Of a DNA stretch of 50,791 bases, positions 22,610 to 32,870 are shown in pieces. Positions within the stretch are counted from its first letter, which is position 1. Each line of letters starts with the position of its first letter. Origin of the DNA: Plicaturopsis crispa FD-325 SS-3 (Eukaryota > Basidiomycota > Agaricomycetes > Amylocorticiales > Amylocorticiaceae); contig KN832575.1 in the NCBI GenBank assembly GCA_000827205.1, positions 330,055-380,845 of the forward strand. The letters are read 5' to 3'. The position numbers and the translations under genes were made by a program. The notes under the pieces were generated by a model that saw only the letters and a program-made list of their open reading frames with translations, had not been told where the DNA came from and searched no databases.

Positions 22610-23189
22610 TGAAATGTTAGATGTCGGCTGCATCGGTCAAGACTAGGACTCACGTGGATCTATCCCAGTCCGCAGTCTTCCCCTTCTTCTTAATGGTCTC
22701 TTTCTTTCTGTTCTCTGCTCCATTCATACTTACACAGCCATACCCTAATAATCCCCATTCATTGCAAAACGCTTCCGGTTCGTTGTAGTTGTTGTCCTAG
22801 TTGCGTCCCCCCTTCTCGGCCCAGTTTTTGTTGATACACAACATGTTGCATTGATGTTTATCCTTACTCTCATTTCTTCTCGTCCCGCCCCGTCTTCTCT
22901 CGTCAATGCATTGGTTGAGCTCTCGTGCATGTGTATAGGTTTATCACGGATCTCTTGCAATGGAACTGTATATAATTATTGCTGCAATGCGACATGTTCT
23001 GGTGAATTCGATTTCCAGGTGAGGATATGACGGTACGGTACAATGGGATGATGCTAAGGATGCTAGGGATAGGTTGGTAGTAGTACACATCGATGGGGAG
23101 GCTACAGATCTGTGGTATATAAATGAATGTATACATATCGGTACGAAGGGTTTACATTGCGATGCAGAAGAAACAGAACATTCATTCAA
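22610..23189. other. Convergent intergenic region
   Basis: This lies between the 3' end of the kinase gene (plus) and the 3' end of the H2C2 zinc-finger gene (minus). I see no gene. Sequence is AT-richer than the coding regions, as expected for two 3' UTRs. Confidence 0.5.
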
Positions 23190-25205
23190 TCATATATCGT
23201 TCCAGGCGTCGGGACCGGGCGAGCAGGTCATCAGGATATCCTCCGAGTCCACGAGGCGCGAGTACCCCGTCTTGTTCGCAAGGCCTCTCCTGAAGGTATC
23301 GAAAGAACTAGGCTCGCCGTCGATCGTCGCGCCCGCCATATCCTTCGTGAGCTCCGCAGAAGGCGTCTGCACCGACGCGTCCGACTCCCCGCTGCTCGTC
23401 ACCGCCATCGGGAACGCAGACATCTGCGAGTAGCACGAGCCCACGCTGCTCGGCGTCGAGCTCGGCTCCGCGTACGTGCTCAGCCCGCCGGCGGACATGT
23501 CCTCCGAGCGGTACGACGTGAAGTCGATGGGCCCGAGGTCCAGGTACGACGGCGCGCCCGGGCGGTGGAGCTTCGGCGGCGGGGTCGGCGCAGTCACGCG
23601 GATGCTCCCGCTCGACACGTCCCCGTCCACCTCGTCATCGCGCGGTGGAGGCAGGGGGGCGTTTGCCCAGTCCGGGATGATGTTGCTGTGCAGCGTCTCG
23701 GGGACGGGCGCGGGGAGCGCGCGCGCCATGTGCGCCTCTTCGGCCAGCAGCGCGGGGTCGATCTGCGGGATGTACGGTCCGGGGCTGCGCATGTCCTGGT
23801 CCTGGTCCGCGGGCGCCCTGCCTCTGAACATCCGGAACGGCTGCAGGGAGGGCGGGAGGCCGTCGGCGCCGGTGCCGTCGTCGGGCCTGTCCGCCATGTA
23901 GTCGGTGCGCCCGATGATGCCGTCCTGGAGCGCCTTCATGAGGGGCGGGAGGTTCTCCGAGTTGCCGTCGGTGTCGACGAGTCCGGGGCGCCGTTTGAGG
24001 GCGACGCTTGGGATGCGCGGGCGCTTTGCGGCCTCCGCTTCGGATAGGTTGGCAACGTACGGGTGAGCGGGCGCGGCCTCGGGGTGGTCGAAGAAGTAGC
24101 CCCAGCCGTTTGGCATGCCGTTGAGCATGGAGACCTCGCGAGACATCCCGTGCGACTGGAACTTGCGAGGCGAGTTATTCACGGCGGGTGCGGGAGAGCC
24201 AGTAGTTGCAGTCGTCTCGAATGATAAGGCCGAGTTGGTGCGAGGAGCCAAGGATGGGCGCAGACTGTTGTCCATGGGGCCGTTCGTAGGGGGCCAATTC
24301 ATGTCTTTTGCAGCAGGAATTTTCTCCGGAGGCAGCATGAAGTTCTCAGAGTTTATCAAGTCCGAGATAGAAATAGAAGAGCGAGATTGCGGGAAAGGTT
24401 CGAAGCCATGGTCGTTGGGTCCAGTAGTGTCCTGGTATACAGACGCCGACGAAAGGTCCGTGGAGTCCCTAGAGTCTCTCGAGTCATCGCAGTAGTCGTC
24501 GTCGTCGTCATAAGATTCATCCATATCGCGTGCCGGACTGCCCTTCACGCTCTTCTTTGCGCTCTTCGTGCCGCGCTTCCGTGGCGCCAGCTCGCCGCCG
24601 CAGTTGCGCGAAGCGGTGCAGGTCGGACAACTCTTGACGAACTGGGCGATGAGCTCCTTCGGGACCCACGAGTAGTGCTTCCTGACGATCTTCGCGGTCC
24701 TGTCGCGGCCAGCGTGGTCCGCGCGGGCATGGCAGTAGCACAGCAAATCGTACAGCTGCTCGACGATGGCGACAGGCCGCCCGTCGTGCAGAACCACCGA
24801 CTTCGTAGCAGCGCCAGAGTCCGCGGCGTCGCTGAGGGTGAACATCTTGCGGACCCAGAAGCGGAACTGCGAGGTGCCGATGCGCGCATTCGGGTCGTGC
24901 AGGAGGTCCCAGATGCGGTCGAAGCTAGCCTGCGTGATGAGCGCCTTCTCGCGCTTGCGCACAGAGAGAGCATCGAGGTAGTTGTTCTCTAATTCTTTGT
25001 ACTGAGCGTAGGAGGGGAAGCCCGCACGGCTGGCGGGCGTCGAGGTGTTGGGTGCGACCACAGGCATGAGGGGCATGGGTGCTATTGCGTCCGCCGAGGG
25101 AGCTGGAGAGACCTTTCCATTGAACCGCTTGGAGTATGGCTTGGAGCTCGCGTTGCTTAAAGCTCGGGCGGTACGGCGGTTTTCCTGGCGGTCGTGTACG
25201 GACAT
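23190..25205 (-). CDS. Protein with integrase-type H2C2 zinc finger, probably host-adopted
   Basis: An uninterrupted minus-strand frame of 671 codons from the Met of MSVHDRQENRRTARAL (25205). The frame stays open to 25367, but the upstream part looks like 5' UTR. Residues around 60-170 are the conserved block: YLDALSVRKREKALITQASF, RFWVRKMFTLSD, VVLHDGRPVAIVEQLY and LCYCHARADHAGRDRT, then HYSWVPKELIAQFVKSCPTC. The HX4H...CX2C pattern matches the zinc-binding N-terminal domain of retroviral-type and Ginger-type integrases. No catalytic DDE core follows. The rest is a disordered tail rich in Pro, Ser and Asp with a basic patch (PRKRGTKSAKKSVKG). I recall similar single-copy proteins across Agaricomycetes, so this is probably a domesticated gene acting in nucleic-acid binding or transcription (inferred). 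There are no LTRs or terminal repeats around it. Confidence 0.8.
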   Translation of the reverse strand: MSVHDRQENRRTARALSNASSKPYSKRFNGKVSPAPSADAIAPMPLMPVVAPNTSTPASRAGFPSYAQYKELENNYLDALSVRKREKALITQASFDRIWDLLHDPNARIGTSQFRFWVRKMFTLSDAADSGAATKSVVLHDGRPVAIVEQLYDLLCYCHARADHAGRDRTAKIVRKHYSWVPKELIAQFVKSCPTCTASRNCGGELAPRKRGTKSAKKSVKGSPARDMDESYDDDDDYCDDSRDSRDSTDLSSASVYQDTTGPNDHGFEPFPQSRSSISISDLINSENFMLPPEKIPAAKDMNWPPTNGPMDNSLRPSLAPRTNSALSFETTATTGSPAPAVNNSPRKFQSHGMSREVSMLNGMPNGWGYFFDHPEAAPAHPYVANLSEAEAAKRPRIPSVALKRRPGLVDTDGNSENLPPLMKALQDGIIGRTDYMADRPDDGTGADGLPPSLQPFRMFRGRAPADQDQDMRSPGPYIPQIDPALLAEEAHMARALPAPVPETLHSNIIPDWANAPLPPPRDDEVDGDVSSGSIRVTAPTPPPKLHRPGAPSYLDLGPIDFTSYRSEDMSAGGLSTYAEPSSTPSSVGSCYSQMSAFPMAVTSSGESDASVQTPSAELTKDMAGATIDGEPSSFDTFRRGLANKTGYSRLVDSEDILMTCSPGPDAWNDI

Positions 25206-25795
25206 TCCAACAAAGACTAGTGCAAATGGCAAGGAAGTAGTAGGTTCAAGATAGAAAGGGGACTGTAAAAAATCCGCTGTTCGGTCAGTATTACGCTCAC
25301 AGGTCTGTACACATTTCTGAGCACTTGCCGAGAGTGAAAAGGCGGAGATGTTGGTGGTTTGGAACAAGAGGTGTAACGACGCGACTCGAACGATTTTGGG
25401 TCAGCCTCTTGCGCGCTCGCCACGTGCTGAATATAAAAGGCAATTACAAAAAAAACTTTGCAGTTTGCAGCTCATGGGCTCCGTCCGACCAAATTTCGTG
25501 TCTTTCCTCTTGCTTTCCTCAGCGTTCAAAGTGAACAGAGGAGAACCGCCGTAGACCTGCAGGTCCGACATACTTATTTTTGGCGGTCGTACATAATGTG
25601 GCGCAATCCGCACAATCCTACTATTCAATTCTCAAAATATAACACTTGATGAACCTGCACACGCGGGCATCGGGCGAAAATCTATGTCGTCCCTATATAT
25701 GATGCCGGGAGAACGGTCGAGCCTTGTCGAACGTTATATATTGAGGACGTCCTTTGCCTGTCGGTCGCCAACCGTTTTCTTTTTCTACTCCAGGC
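25206..25795. promoter_or_regulatory. Divergent promoter region between the H2C2 gene and ERG26
   Basis: 590 bp between two diverging start codons. A CACGTG E-box core lies at 25421-25426 with ATATAAAAGG just after it (25431-25440), and a GTTATATATT box lies at about 25733-25742, 54 bp before the dehydrogenase ATG. Which of these is used cannot be told from sequence. Confidence 0.35.
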
Positions 25796-26938
25796 ATGGC
25801 AGACTCGTATCTCGTGGTAGGCGGAGGGGGTTTCCTGGGTGGCCACATCGTCGAGCTCCTCCTTGCCCGAGGCGAAGCAGCAGTCGCTGTCTTTGACCTT
25901 GTGCCCGCGAAATTCGACCCGGACCGCGTCAAGATATTCGTAGGGGACATGACCGACGAGAAGGCTTTGAGCGATGCAGTCAAAGCGGTGCGTACCATGC
26001 CATACACACATCTTGGTACCATGTTCTAATGTCTGCGTGACATGTTAGTGCGGTGCGACTTGCATCATGCACACCGCTGCGGTCCTCCCGGGGAAGCCCC
26101 GCGCGGTGCAAGAGCTGGTCAACGTGCAGGGCACAGTGAACGTCATCAACGCCGCGCACGCCAACGGTGTCACCAAACTGGTCTTCACCAGCTCCGCCAG
26201 CGTCGTCTACGGTGGCAAAGACCAGGCTGGTGTCGACGAGACCGAGAAATACCCCGCCGTCCCTTTCGACGACTACAACGACACGAAGGCCATCGCCGAG
26301 AGCAAGGTCCTCGCCGCAAACGGCACCGACGGCCTGTGCACCTGCTCCCTCCGCCCCGCCGGGATCTTCGGGCCCAAGGACGTCAAGGGCCCCGTCCCCG
26401 CGATGATGAACATGGCCGCCAAGGGCAACTCGCACGTCCAGCTCGGGAGCAGCACGAACCTCTACGACTGGACATACGTCACGAACATCGCCGACGCGCA
26501 CCTCCTCGCCGCCGACCGCCTCGCCCCCACGCACCCGAAGCACGCGCTCGTGGCGGGGCAGGCGTTTTTCATCTCGAACGGCGACCCGCGCCCGTGGTGG
26601 GACTTCCCGCGCATGCTCTGGCGCGCGGGCGGGTTCGTCGAGACGCGCAGGCGGGTGGTGATCCCGCGCCCCGTCGCGCTGGTGATCGCGTTCCTCGCGG
26701 AGGTGGTGGGGTGGATCACGGGGAAGGAGCCGACGCTGACGCGGTTTAGGATACATTATATTTGCACGGAGCGGTGGTGCAATATCTCGAAGGCGCGGGA
26801 GGCGCTGGACTATGAGCCGCGCGTGTCGCTTGAGGAGGGCGCTAGGATCTCTGCTGAGGTGTGTACTAGCTTATTTTGTTGTGTTACATGACGCTGACCC
26901 TTCCTGCTCAGTGGTGGAAAAGCCAGCAATCTACCTAG
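25796..26938 (+). CDS. ERG26: Sterol-4-alpha-carboxylate 3-dehydrogenase (3-beta-HSD family)
   Basis: Exons 25796-25987, 26049-26858 and 26912-26938 give 342 aa (yeast Erg26 is 349). In ergosterol synthesis this enzyme oxidises the 3-hydroxyl and removes the 4-carboxyl of the sterol with NAD, at the ER. The Rossmann motif is YLVVGGGGFLGGHIVELLL at residues 5-23. The acidic residue of VFDLVPAKF suits NAD binding. The catalytic YxxxK is YNDTK (about residue 160), preceded by FTSSASVVYGG. The sequence RPAGIFGPKD, DWTYVTNIADAHLLAADRL and the C-terminal DFPRMLWRAGGF...GWITGKEPTLTRFRIHY match Erg26 rather than other SDRs. A hydrophobic patch (PVALVIAFLAEVVGWI) may anchor it to the ER. The last exon codes only WWKSQQST. 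Agaricomycetes have several 3-beta-HSD paralogues, so the precise substrate is inferred. Confidence 0.87.
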
Positions 26939-27262
26939 GCGATGTGCTGCCGTCTAAAACGTCCCTCGGCTAACGCCCGGACGACACCCATTTACAACTT
27001 TCGATATCTCTGAGGATCTACTGTCGTTTACTATACTTTGACTATACTGTTACTGCTTCACCTTATTTGATGCTTGCGCGATACGAATCCATCGTCAGAG
27101 TCGTCAGCCCAGACAGCTGAAGGTCATCTCAGTCGTGATAAATTACAAGCACTACATACATACGAGAAGATATTCTACACAAGAAACAGATCATCTACTA
27201 CATATCGTACATACAGTCCTGAGTCTCAGGAAGATGTCCAAGCACCAGCCGTGCACTACGTA
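26939..27262. other. Convergent intergenic region
   Basis: Between the 3' end of the Erg26-like gene and the 3' end of the small minus-strand gene. I see no feature beyond AT-richer sequence, probably two 3' UTRs. Confidence 0.5.
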
Positions 27263-27929
27263 TCAAGAAAACGACCCGTGTATCAGAGCCTCCCACGCGC
27301 TCTTGCCCTGCAGAGTCTGGATGAACCGCGCGCGCGAGTTCGGCGTGGGTGCGCGATCTGCGCTGCTCTCAGGCGCCACGGTGGCTTCTGGCAGAACAGG
27401 CATGGGCACCTGCAATGTGGCGGCGTGCGGGGCGTTGTCTGCGGACTTGTCCGCGGCTGCGTCATCCGAAGAGTTCACGCGCTGGGAGAGGGTGTCATTT
27501 CATGCCGCCAATGGACACGCAGAGCAAAAGCCGCATATGAAATGTTTGTGGCGCTGGGGGACGCAAGACTTACCGACATGCCGAGCCGCGACGGCGGATG
27601 CGAGTGCTCGTGGTGGCCATGGTGCCAGTGCTGGTGGTCATGGCTCGGCGGGGACGGCAGGTCCCCGCCCGGAGGGGTAGGTATCTGCGCATGCGCAAAG
27701 GGGAACGCCGGACTCGCGGTCCCCGACGATCCGCGCGAGCCCGTGCTCGGCGTCGTGCCTCGTTTCTACCGTACACGCTCATCAGGAATCATACACGGCC
27801 ACAGCATGGGTAGGAGGAACGGCTGACCGGGCTGAGGATGCTGCCGAGTGCGAGGCGCAGGGCCTGCTGGTGCTGCGCGTTGCTGTGCTCGCGCTGGTAC
27901 TCTGCGAGGTGGTCTGTCGGATGTGCCAT
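27263..27929 (-). CDS. Small conserved His-rich protein of unknown function
   Basis: Three exons on the minus strand (27929-27828, 27765-27574, 27481-27263), all in phase 0, give 170 aa. Exon 1 starts MAHPTDHLAEYQREHSNAQH and is amphipathic, ending LALGSILSP. Exon 2 is Ser/Pro/Gly-rich, then HDHQHWHHGHHEHSHPP, a histidine cluster, ending SRLGMS. Exon 3 is acidic and Ala/Pro-rich, then ends RARFIQTLQGKSAWEALIHGSFS. I believe this final motif recurs in other agaricomycete hypothetical proteins, but I know no function. The His cluster could bind Zn, Ni or Cu. The first intron would use the less common donor GTCAGC; the second uses a consensus GTAAGT. No signal peptide is seen. Confidence 0.6.
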
Positions 27930-29489
27930 AGCTGGCGGCTCTGTATGCGGCTGCGAGTGGACTTGGGCTGTCTGGAAGAAAGGGGGGAGGGAAACGTGTT
28001 GGAGAGGAGGGGCTGCTGATAGCTGGATGTGCCAACGCACCATCGTGTGTTATAGCATGCAACCTTTGTGTGGCGCTTGTCGGACCGTAGCTAACGTCTA
28101 CGGCAGTTCCACTTGATATTTCAAGATCTGTGACAGGATAGGACGGGCACCGCGAAGAGCTAGAGGTTCTTGAAGGATGTACAACTTACAAGTCGGACGG
28201 TAACGGGAAGAGAGGAGCTGAGCGGCGAGGGACGCTACGACGATAGCCCGGAGTTTTACCCCACAGTTTCCCCACACTCATGTCCTCAACAAGGGGCGTC
28301 AGCAGGTTCTCCCCTTTTCCCGAGTTCCGATTCACAAGACTTTTTGCCGCACTCACGTGTACAAGTACGGGGAGCTAGGATGACCCAAGTTCGGGTCTTG
28401 GGCGACTGACGATGAAGCGTAGGACAGATGAAAGATGTCTTTAGCAAGGCAACGGGCATGTACATCAATAGCACAAGAGACAAGTCTAGGCGAAAGCAGG
28501 AGAACCGGCGGGGTGGCAATCCAGTAATCCAGTAGACAAGCACAGAAGACGGATTCGGATTATCAGCAGTCGGGTAGCTGATAGGCAGATAAACGTGTCT
28601 TGATAGTCCTATGTCCGGGAGTCGAATATCGGGAGTAGGTGGAGATGGGACACTTATCTGTACATAGCTTTCATTAGAAGCATAGAGCAACATGCTGTGG
28701 CAGTCGATCAGTCAACAGCAATATGCCTTAGTCGAGAAGGAGGGTACGAACTGCACGTTTGCGTAGCTCTGTCTCGGGCACAGGAGTGCTTGATGTAGAA
28801 ACATGAAAGTCGGGTCCGACATGTTGCAGGGTCCGGTCTCCAAGCGTCCAGGGTTCCAGAGAGAGTAACAGTGTAGAAGGGTAGCCGCAAAGGCCATACA
28901 ACACCATCCCGAAGCAAGAACAAAATCGTTGCCTAGCCGAATCTAAGGCCAATCCTTTCGCTAGTGACCGACGAGATAGTATAGTCTGAGTTAAAGGACT
29001 CATCCGTGGGGCAGCCGGATGTCTATGTGCGAAATTCCTGGTGAGATTGTATGCTGTTCTGTGGGAGCCTCGATAAGCACGAGAAAGTGCAGATAATGCC
29101 TGCTAGCACCACGCACCCAATGATCGGTTACAAGGGTCATGTCCCCAGGACATCATGTGTAGATATCCCGCAGGATCATCCTGAGGCAAGATTGAACATT
29201 GAGGATGAAGGAAGGAACGCGCGAGGGCGCAGAGCGGCGCGAGCTGTTTACACATTGGAGATTAAGATATGGGCTGTCCCGTTAGAGTGCTTGCGTCGGA
29301 ACTCTCGCCCATAGCTCGCCTGCACAATGCCGTGTGCATCTGGGAATGGCAGGTTGCATACGTAGAAAAGAGGTCGGGTAGAGGAGAAGGCGCATTCGTC
29401 GATGGTGGTGGTAAAGAGAGAAGCGATTTCGATCATTTTGGCGCGTCTCACAAAGTGAAATCATCACCACATCTTGCACAGCGACCTCG
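27930..29489. other. 1.56 kb without a recognisable gene
   Basis: A long gap between two diverging genes. Several frames of 70-135 codons exist on both strands (for example 28693-28286 minus), but none shows family motifs, consistent splice sites or clear coding bias. It may hold long 5' leaders, an unrecognised non-coding RNA or a decayed gene. Confidence 0.45.
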
Positions 29490-32117
29490 ATGAGTATACG
29501 GGCACCAAGAAAGGGCGAAAACTACGAGCTCAGCGTCGACCTCAACAGCGAGTACCACGATAAACGCAAGGATGCTATCAAGCGTGTCATAGCGTCCATG
29601 ACCGTCGGGAAAGGTGCGCAGTAACCGTCCTCTACAGCACTGAGGTCTGAATACCGCTTTCCTCTACAGATGTCAGCGGTCTCTTCCCCGATGTGCTCAA
29701 AAACATGCAGACGGACGATCTCGAGCAGAAGAAGCTCGTGTACCTGTATCTCATGAATTACGCCAAGACGCAGCCGGAGCTCGTTATCCTCGCCGTGAAC
29801 ACCTTCGTGAAGGACACGAACGACCCCAACCCGCTCGTGCGCGCGCTCGCGATCCGCACCATGGGCTGCCTCCGCGCGGAGAAGATCATCGATTACCTGT
29901 CCGACCCGCTGCAGAAGTGCCTGCGCGACGAGAACCCGTACGTGCGCAAGACCGCCGCGCTGTGCGTCGCGAAGCTGTACGACCTCAAGCCGGAGCTGGT
30001 CATCGACAACGGGTTTCTGGAGCAGCTGCAGGAGATGATCTCGGATAGCAATCCTATGGTGCGTCGCGTTGAAGGCCTCTTTGTGGGGTGACGCTCACAT
30101 GTAGCATGACAGGTCGTCGCCAACACCGTAGCTGCGCTTTCCGACATACACATAGCGGCGACCTCCCAGCCATCGACATCATCATCCGATCCAGGCATCT
30201 TCGTCATAACACCCGCAATTCTCAATAAACTGCTGATTGCGCTCAACGAGTGCTCGGAATGGGGACGGGTGGCGATATTGAACGCCCTGGCACGGTACAC
30301 GGCGCAGGATGAGAAAGAAAGTGACCACATATGCGAGCGCGTGGTGCCACAATTCCAGCACGTCAATGGGAGTGTCGTTCTCGCGGCTGTCAAGGTATGC
30401 CGCCCGTGCTTCCTCAGCTGTCAGTCTATTCAGATGCGCTCCAGGTGATCATGATCCACATGCGCGGTGTGCGCCGGGAAGACCTCATCAAGCAGCTAGT
30501 CCGCAAAATGGCGCCCCCACTCGTGACTCTCCTTTCCTCTCCCCCCGAAGTGCAATGGGTCGCGCTCCGGAATATCAACCTCCTCTTGCAGAAGCGGCCA
30601 GAGCTGCTAAGTAACGAGATGCGCGTCTTTTTCTGCAAATACAACGACCCGCTGTACGTGAAGATAGAGAAGTTGGATATCATGGTGAGGCTTGCGGGCG
30701 AGAACAACGTGGACGCGCTGCTGAGCGAGCTGAAAGAGTGCGTGCACTGTCTGTACTTTCACGGCATGTGCTAATGACTGACGCGAGCGCAGGTACGCAT
30801 CCGAGGTTGATGTTGATTTCGTGCGGAAAAGTATCAAGGCGATCGGCCAAACTGCGGTGAAGATCGACGCAGCGGCCGAGCGGTGTGTCAACGTGCTGTT
30901 AGAGCTCATCGCGACGCGCGTTAGCTATGTGGTGCAGGAGGCTGTTGTCGTCATGAAGGTAATTTCTCACATCCGGTGCACGCTCAAAATGCTTATGGTT
31001 TTCTGGTAGGACATATTCCGGAAATACCCCTCGACATACGAGGGTGTCATCCCCACCTTGTGTGCCAATCTCGACGAATTAGATGAACCAGAGGCGAAGG
31101 CATCGCTGATATGGATCATTGGCGAGTATGCCAACAAGATCGACAACGCAGACGAGCTTTTGGGGATCTTCGTCGACTCGTTTACCGAGGAGTCGTACGC
31201 AGTGCGTCCTATGTTCTGCACATCGCTGTTGTGTGTTCTGACGACTTGTGAATCAGGTGCAATTACAAACGCTAACGGCAGTAGTGAAATTGTTCCTCAA
31301 AAAGCCGGACTCGTCACAGGGCGTCGTCCAGCGCGTGCTCAACACTGCGACGAAAGACTGCGACTCCCCCGACGTCCGGGATCGAGCGTACATATACTGG
31401 CGGTTACTCTCCACAGACCCAGGCGCTGCGAAAGTGAGTCACTTTGCACACCCATGACTCTTGCACACTCTTTAACGGTTCTGTTTTTGTTATAGGCTGT
31501 TGTATTGTCACACCGTCCACCGATTTCGATCCCTCAGACTACGGTCTCGCCGGCATTACTGGAAGAGCTCTTGGGAGAGATATCGAGCCTCGCGAGCGTG
31601 TACCACAAGCCGTCGGAAACCTTTGTTGGGCACGGGCGCGTTGGTGCCGACTCCGTGCAACGCAAAGGAACAGAGTGCGTGATCCCGCTTGTTTCCGTCC
31701 TTCCCGTATTCACATTGCAAGTTCAGACTGGCCGACGACCGCTTCTCCGCGCAAAAGGCGCTCCAAACCGTCGTCGCCGGCCAGCAAGCAGAGAACCTGC
31801 TCGACTTCGACGACGTTCCCGCCGAAGACGGGCTCGCCTCCAAGCCCTCGGGCCTCGCAGCCACCCAGGTACTCCCCGCCGCGAACAACCTCCTCGCGAC
31901 GTCGAACAACCCTCTCGACGACCTCGTATCCATATTCGGCGGCGCAGGCGGCCAGGAGAGCAGCTTTGGGTTCGGGGGGCCGGCGCCGGCGCAGAATGGC
32001 GGCGGCGGTCTAGCGGGACTGGGGTTTGCGAGTCCAATGGCGAGTGGGCCGGGGTCTGGGGCTACGTCGCCGACGCAGGGACAAAAACCGCAAGAGGATC
32101 TGTTAGGGCTGTTCTAG
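29490..32117 (+). CDS. APL2: AP-1 complex beta-adaptin (large subunit)
   Basis: The beta subunit of the clathrin adaptor AP-1, which sorts cargo between trans-Golgi and endosomes. The start [20 protein letters not shown] is the typical beginning of beta-adaptins. The trunk is a HEAT/ARM solenoid: [74 protein letters not shown], then [77 protein letters not shown] and [17 protein letters not shown]. After the trunk comes a Pro/Ala/Gly-rich hinge, and the protein ends QEDLLGLF with no sign of the appendage (ear) domain. Fungal AP-1 beta often lacks the ear, which fits. About nine introns of 50-75 nt. AP-2 beta is the alternative, because the trunks are close relatives. Confidence 0.9.
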
Positions 32118-32870
32118 ATGTAAATAATGTCGGTGTACTTGTTTCCTTTCCCATTCATTTCTGCTTGAGCAAGAGGCATGGACAGGTAGGCAGCGTGCTG
32201 AGGATTGGATGCATATTAGGGACTTTGTGGCGCGGATTTCACATAAACTTCCCCACTTTTGCCACACAAACCGTCCGGATCATTTCTTCCTGTACCGTAC
32301 ATCCACGGTCAACGCGACTGTTTGACAAAATCCACGATATTCTCATCGATTTCACGCTTTGTCTACGCGTCTTTGTGAAGCGAGACCTATACAAGCATGG
32401 TGGAAGGTTCAATGCGGCCTTGCGGACTTGTGATCACGCTCTACCATGTCGATTTCTCACCTGGAGCGCTGCCGGAGCACAGTTGGTTATGCGCCGATTC
32501 TCCTCATTTGTAGGCCTGTGTTTTCTCTATCGAATGGCGATGCAGAGCAATTGACTGTGATCAGCTTCCCTCGATGAATCCATCCGGACACTGACAGGAT
32601 CCTGCACAGCGGAGGCACGCGACCCCGACGAGGCGAGGAAACATCTGCATGAAATGGTACCGGGCACTGTCACCAGAACACCAAAAGAACACCCTCGTAC
32701 ACTTCTTTCCCATGATGCGTTCATCCCCGGACGATGGAGTATGGAGTGCTCGTGTACTTAGCACGCGCTTTCAACCTCCTCGCGCAGTGTACCACCACCC
32801 CCCGGCGATCCTGAAGACGGGGAAACTGTGAAGTATCTCTCCGTTGAACGTCTTACGCGGACCCGCAGCC
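32118..32870. other. Intergenic region upstream of the GH30 pair
   Basis: About 750 bp holding the adaptin 3' UTR and the promoter of the first GH30 gene. I see no gene or repeat. A frame that reads through from the adaptin C-terminal region to 32554 shows no conserved residues. Confidence 0.5.

Noticed and set aside
23190-25205. Live retrotransposon integrase or gag-pol
   Set aside because: No DDE core, protease, RT, primer-binding site or LTR is present; only the zinc-finger block resembles integrase.
28286-28693. 135-codon open frame on the minus strand
   Set aside because: No motif, no conserved splice sites and biased composition; probably chance.
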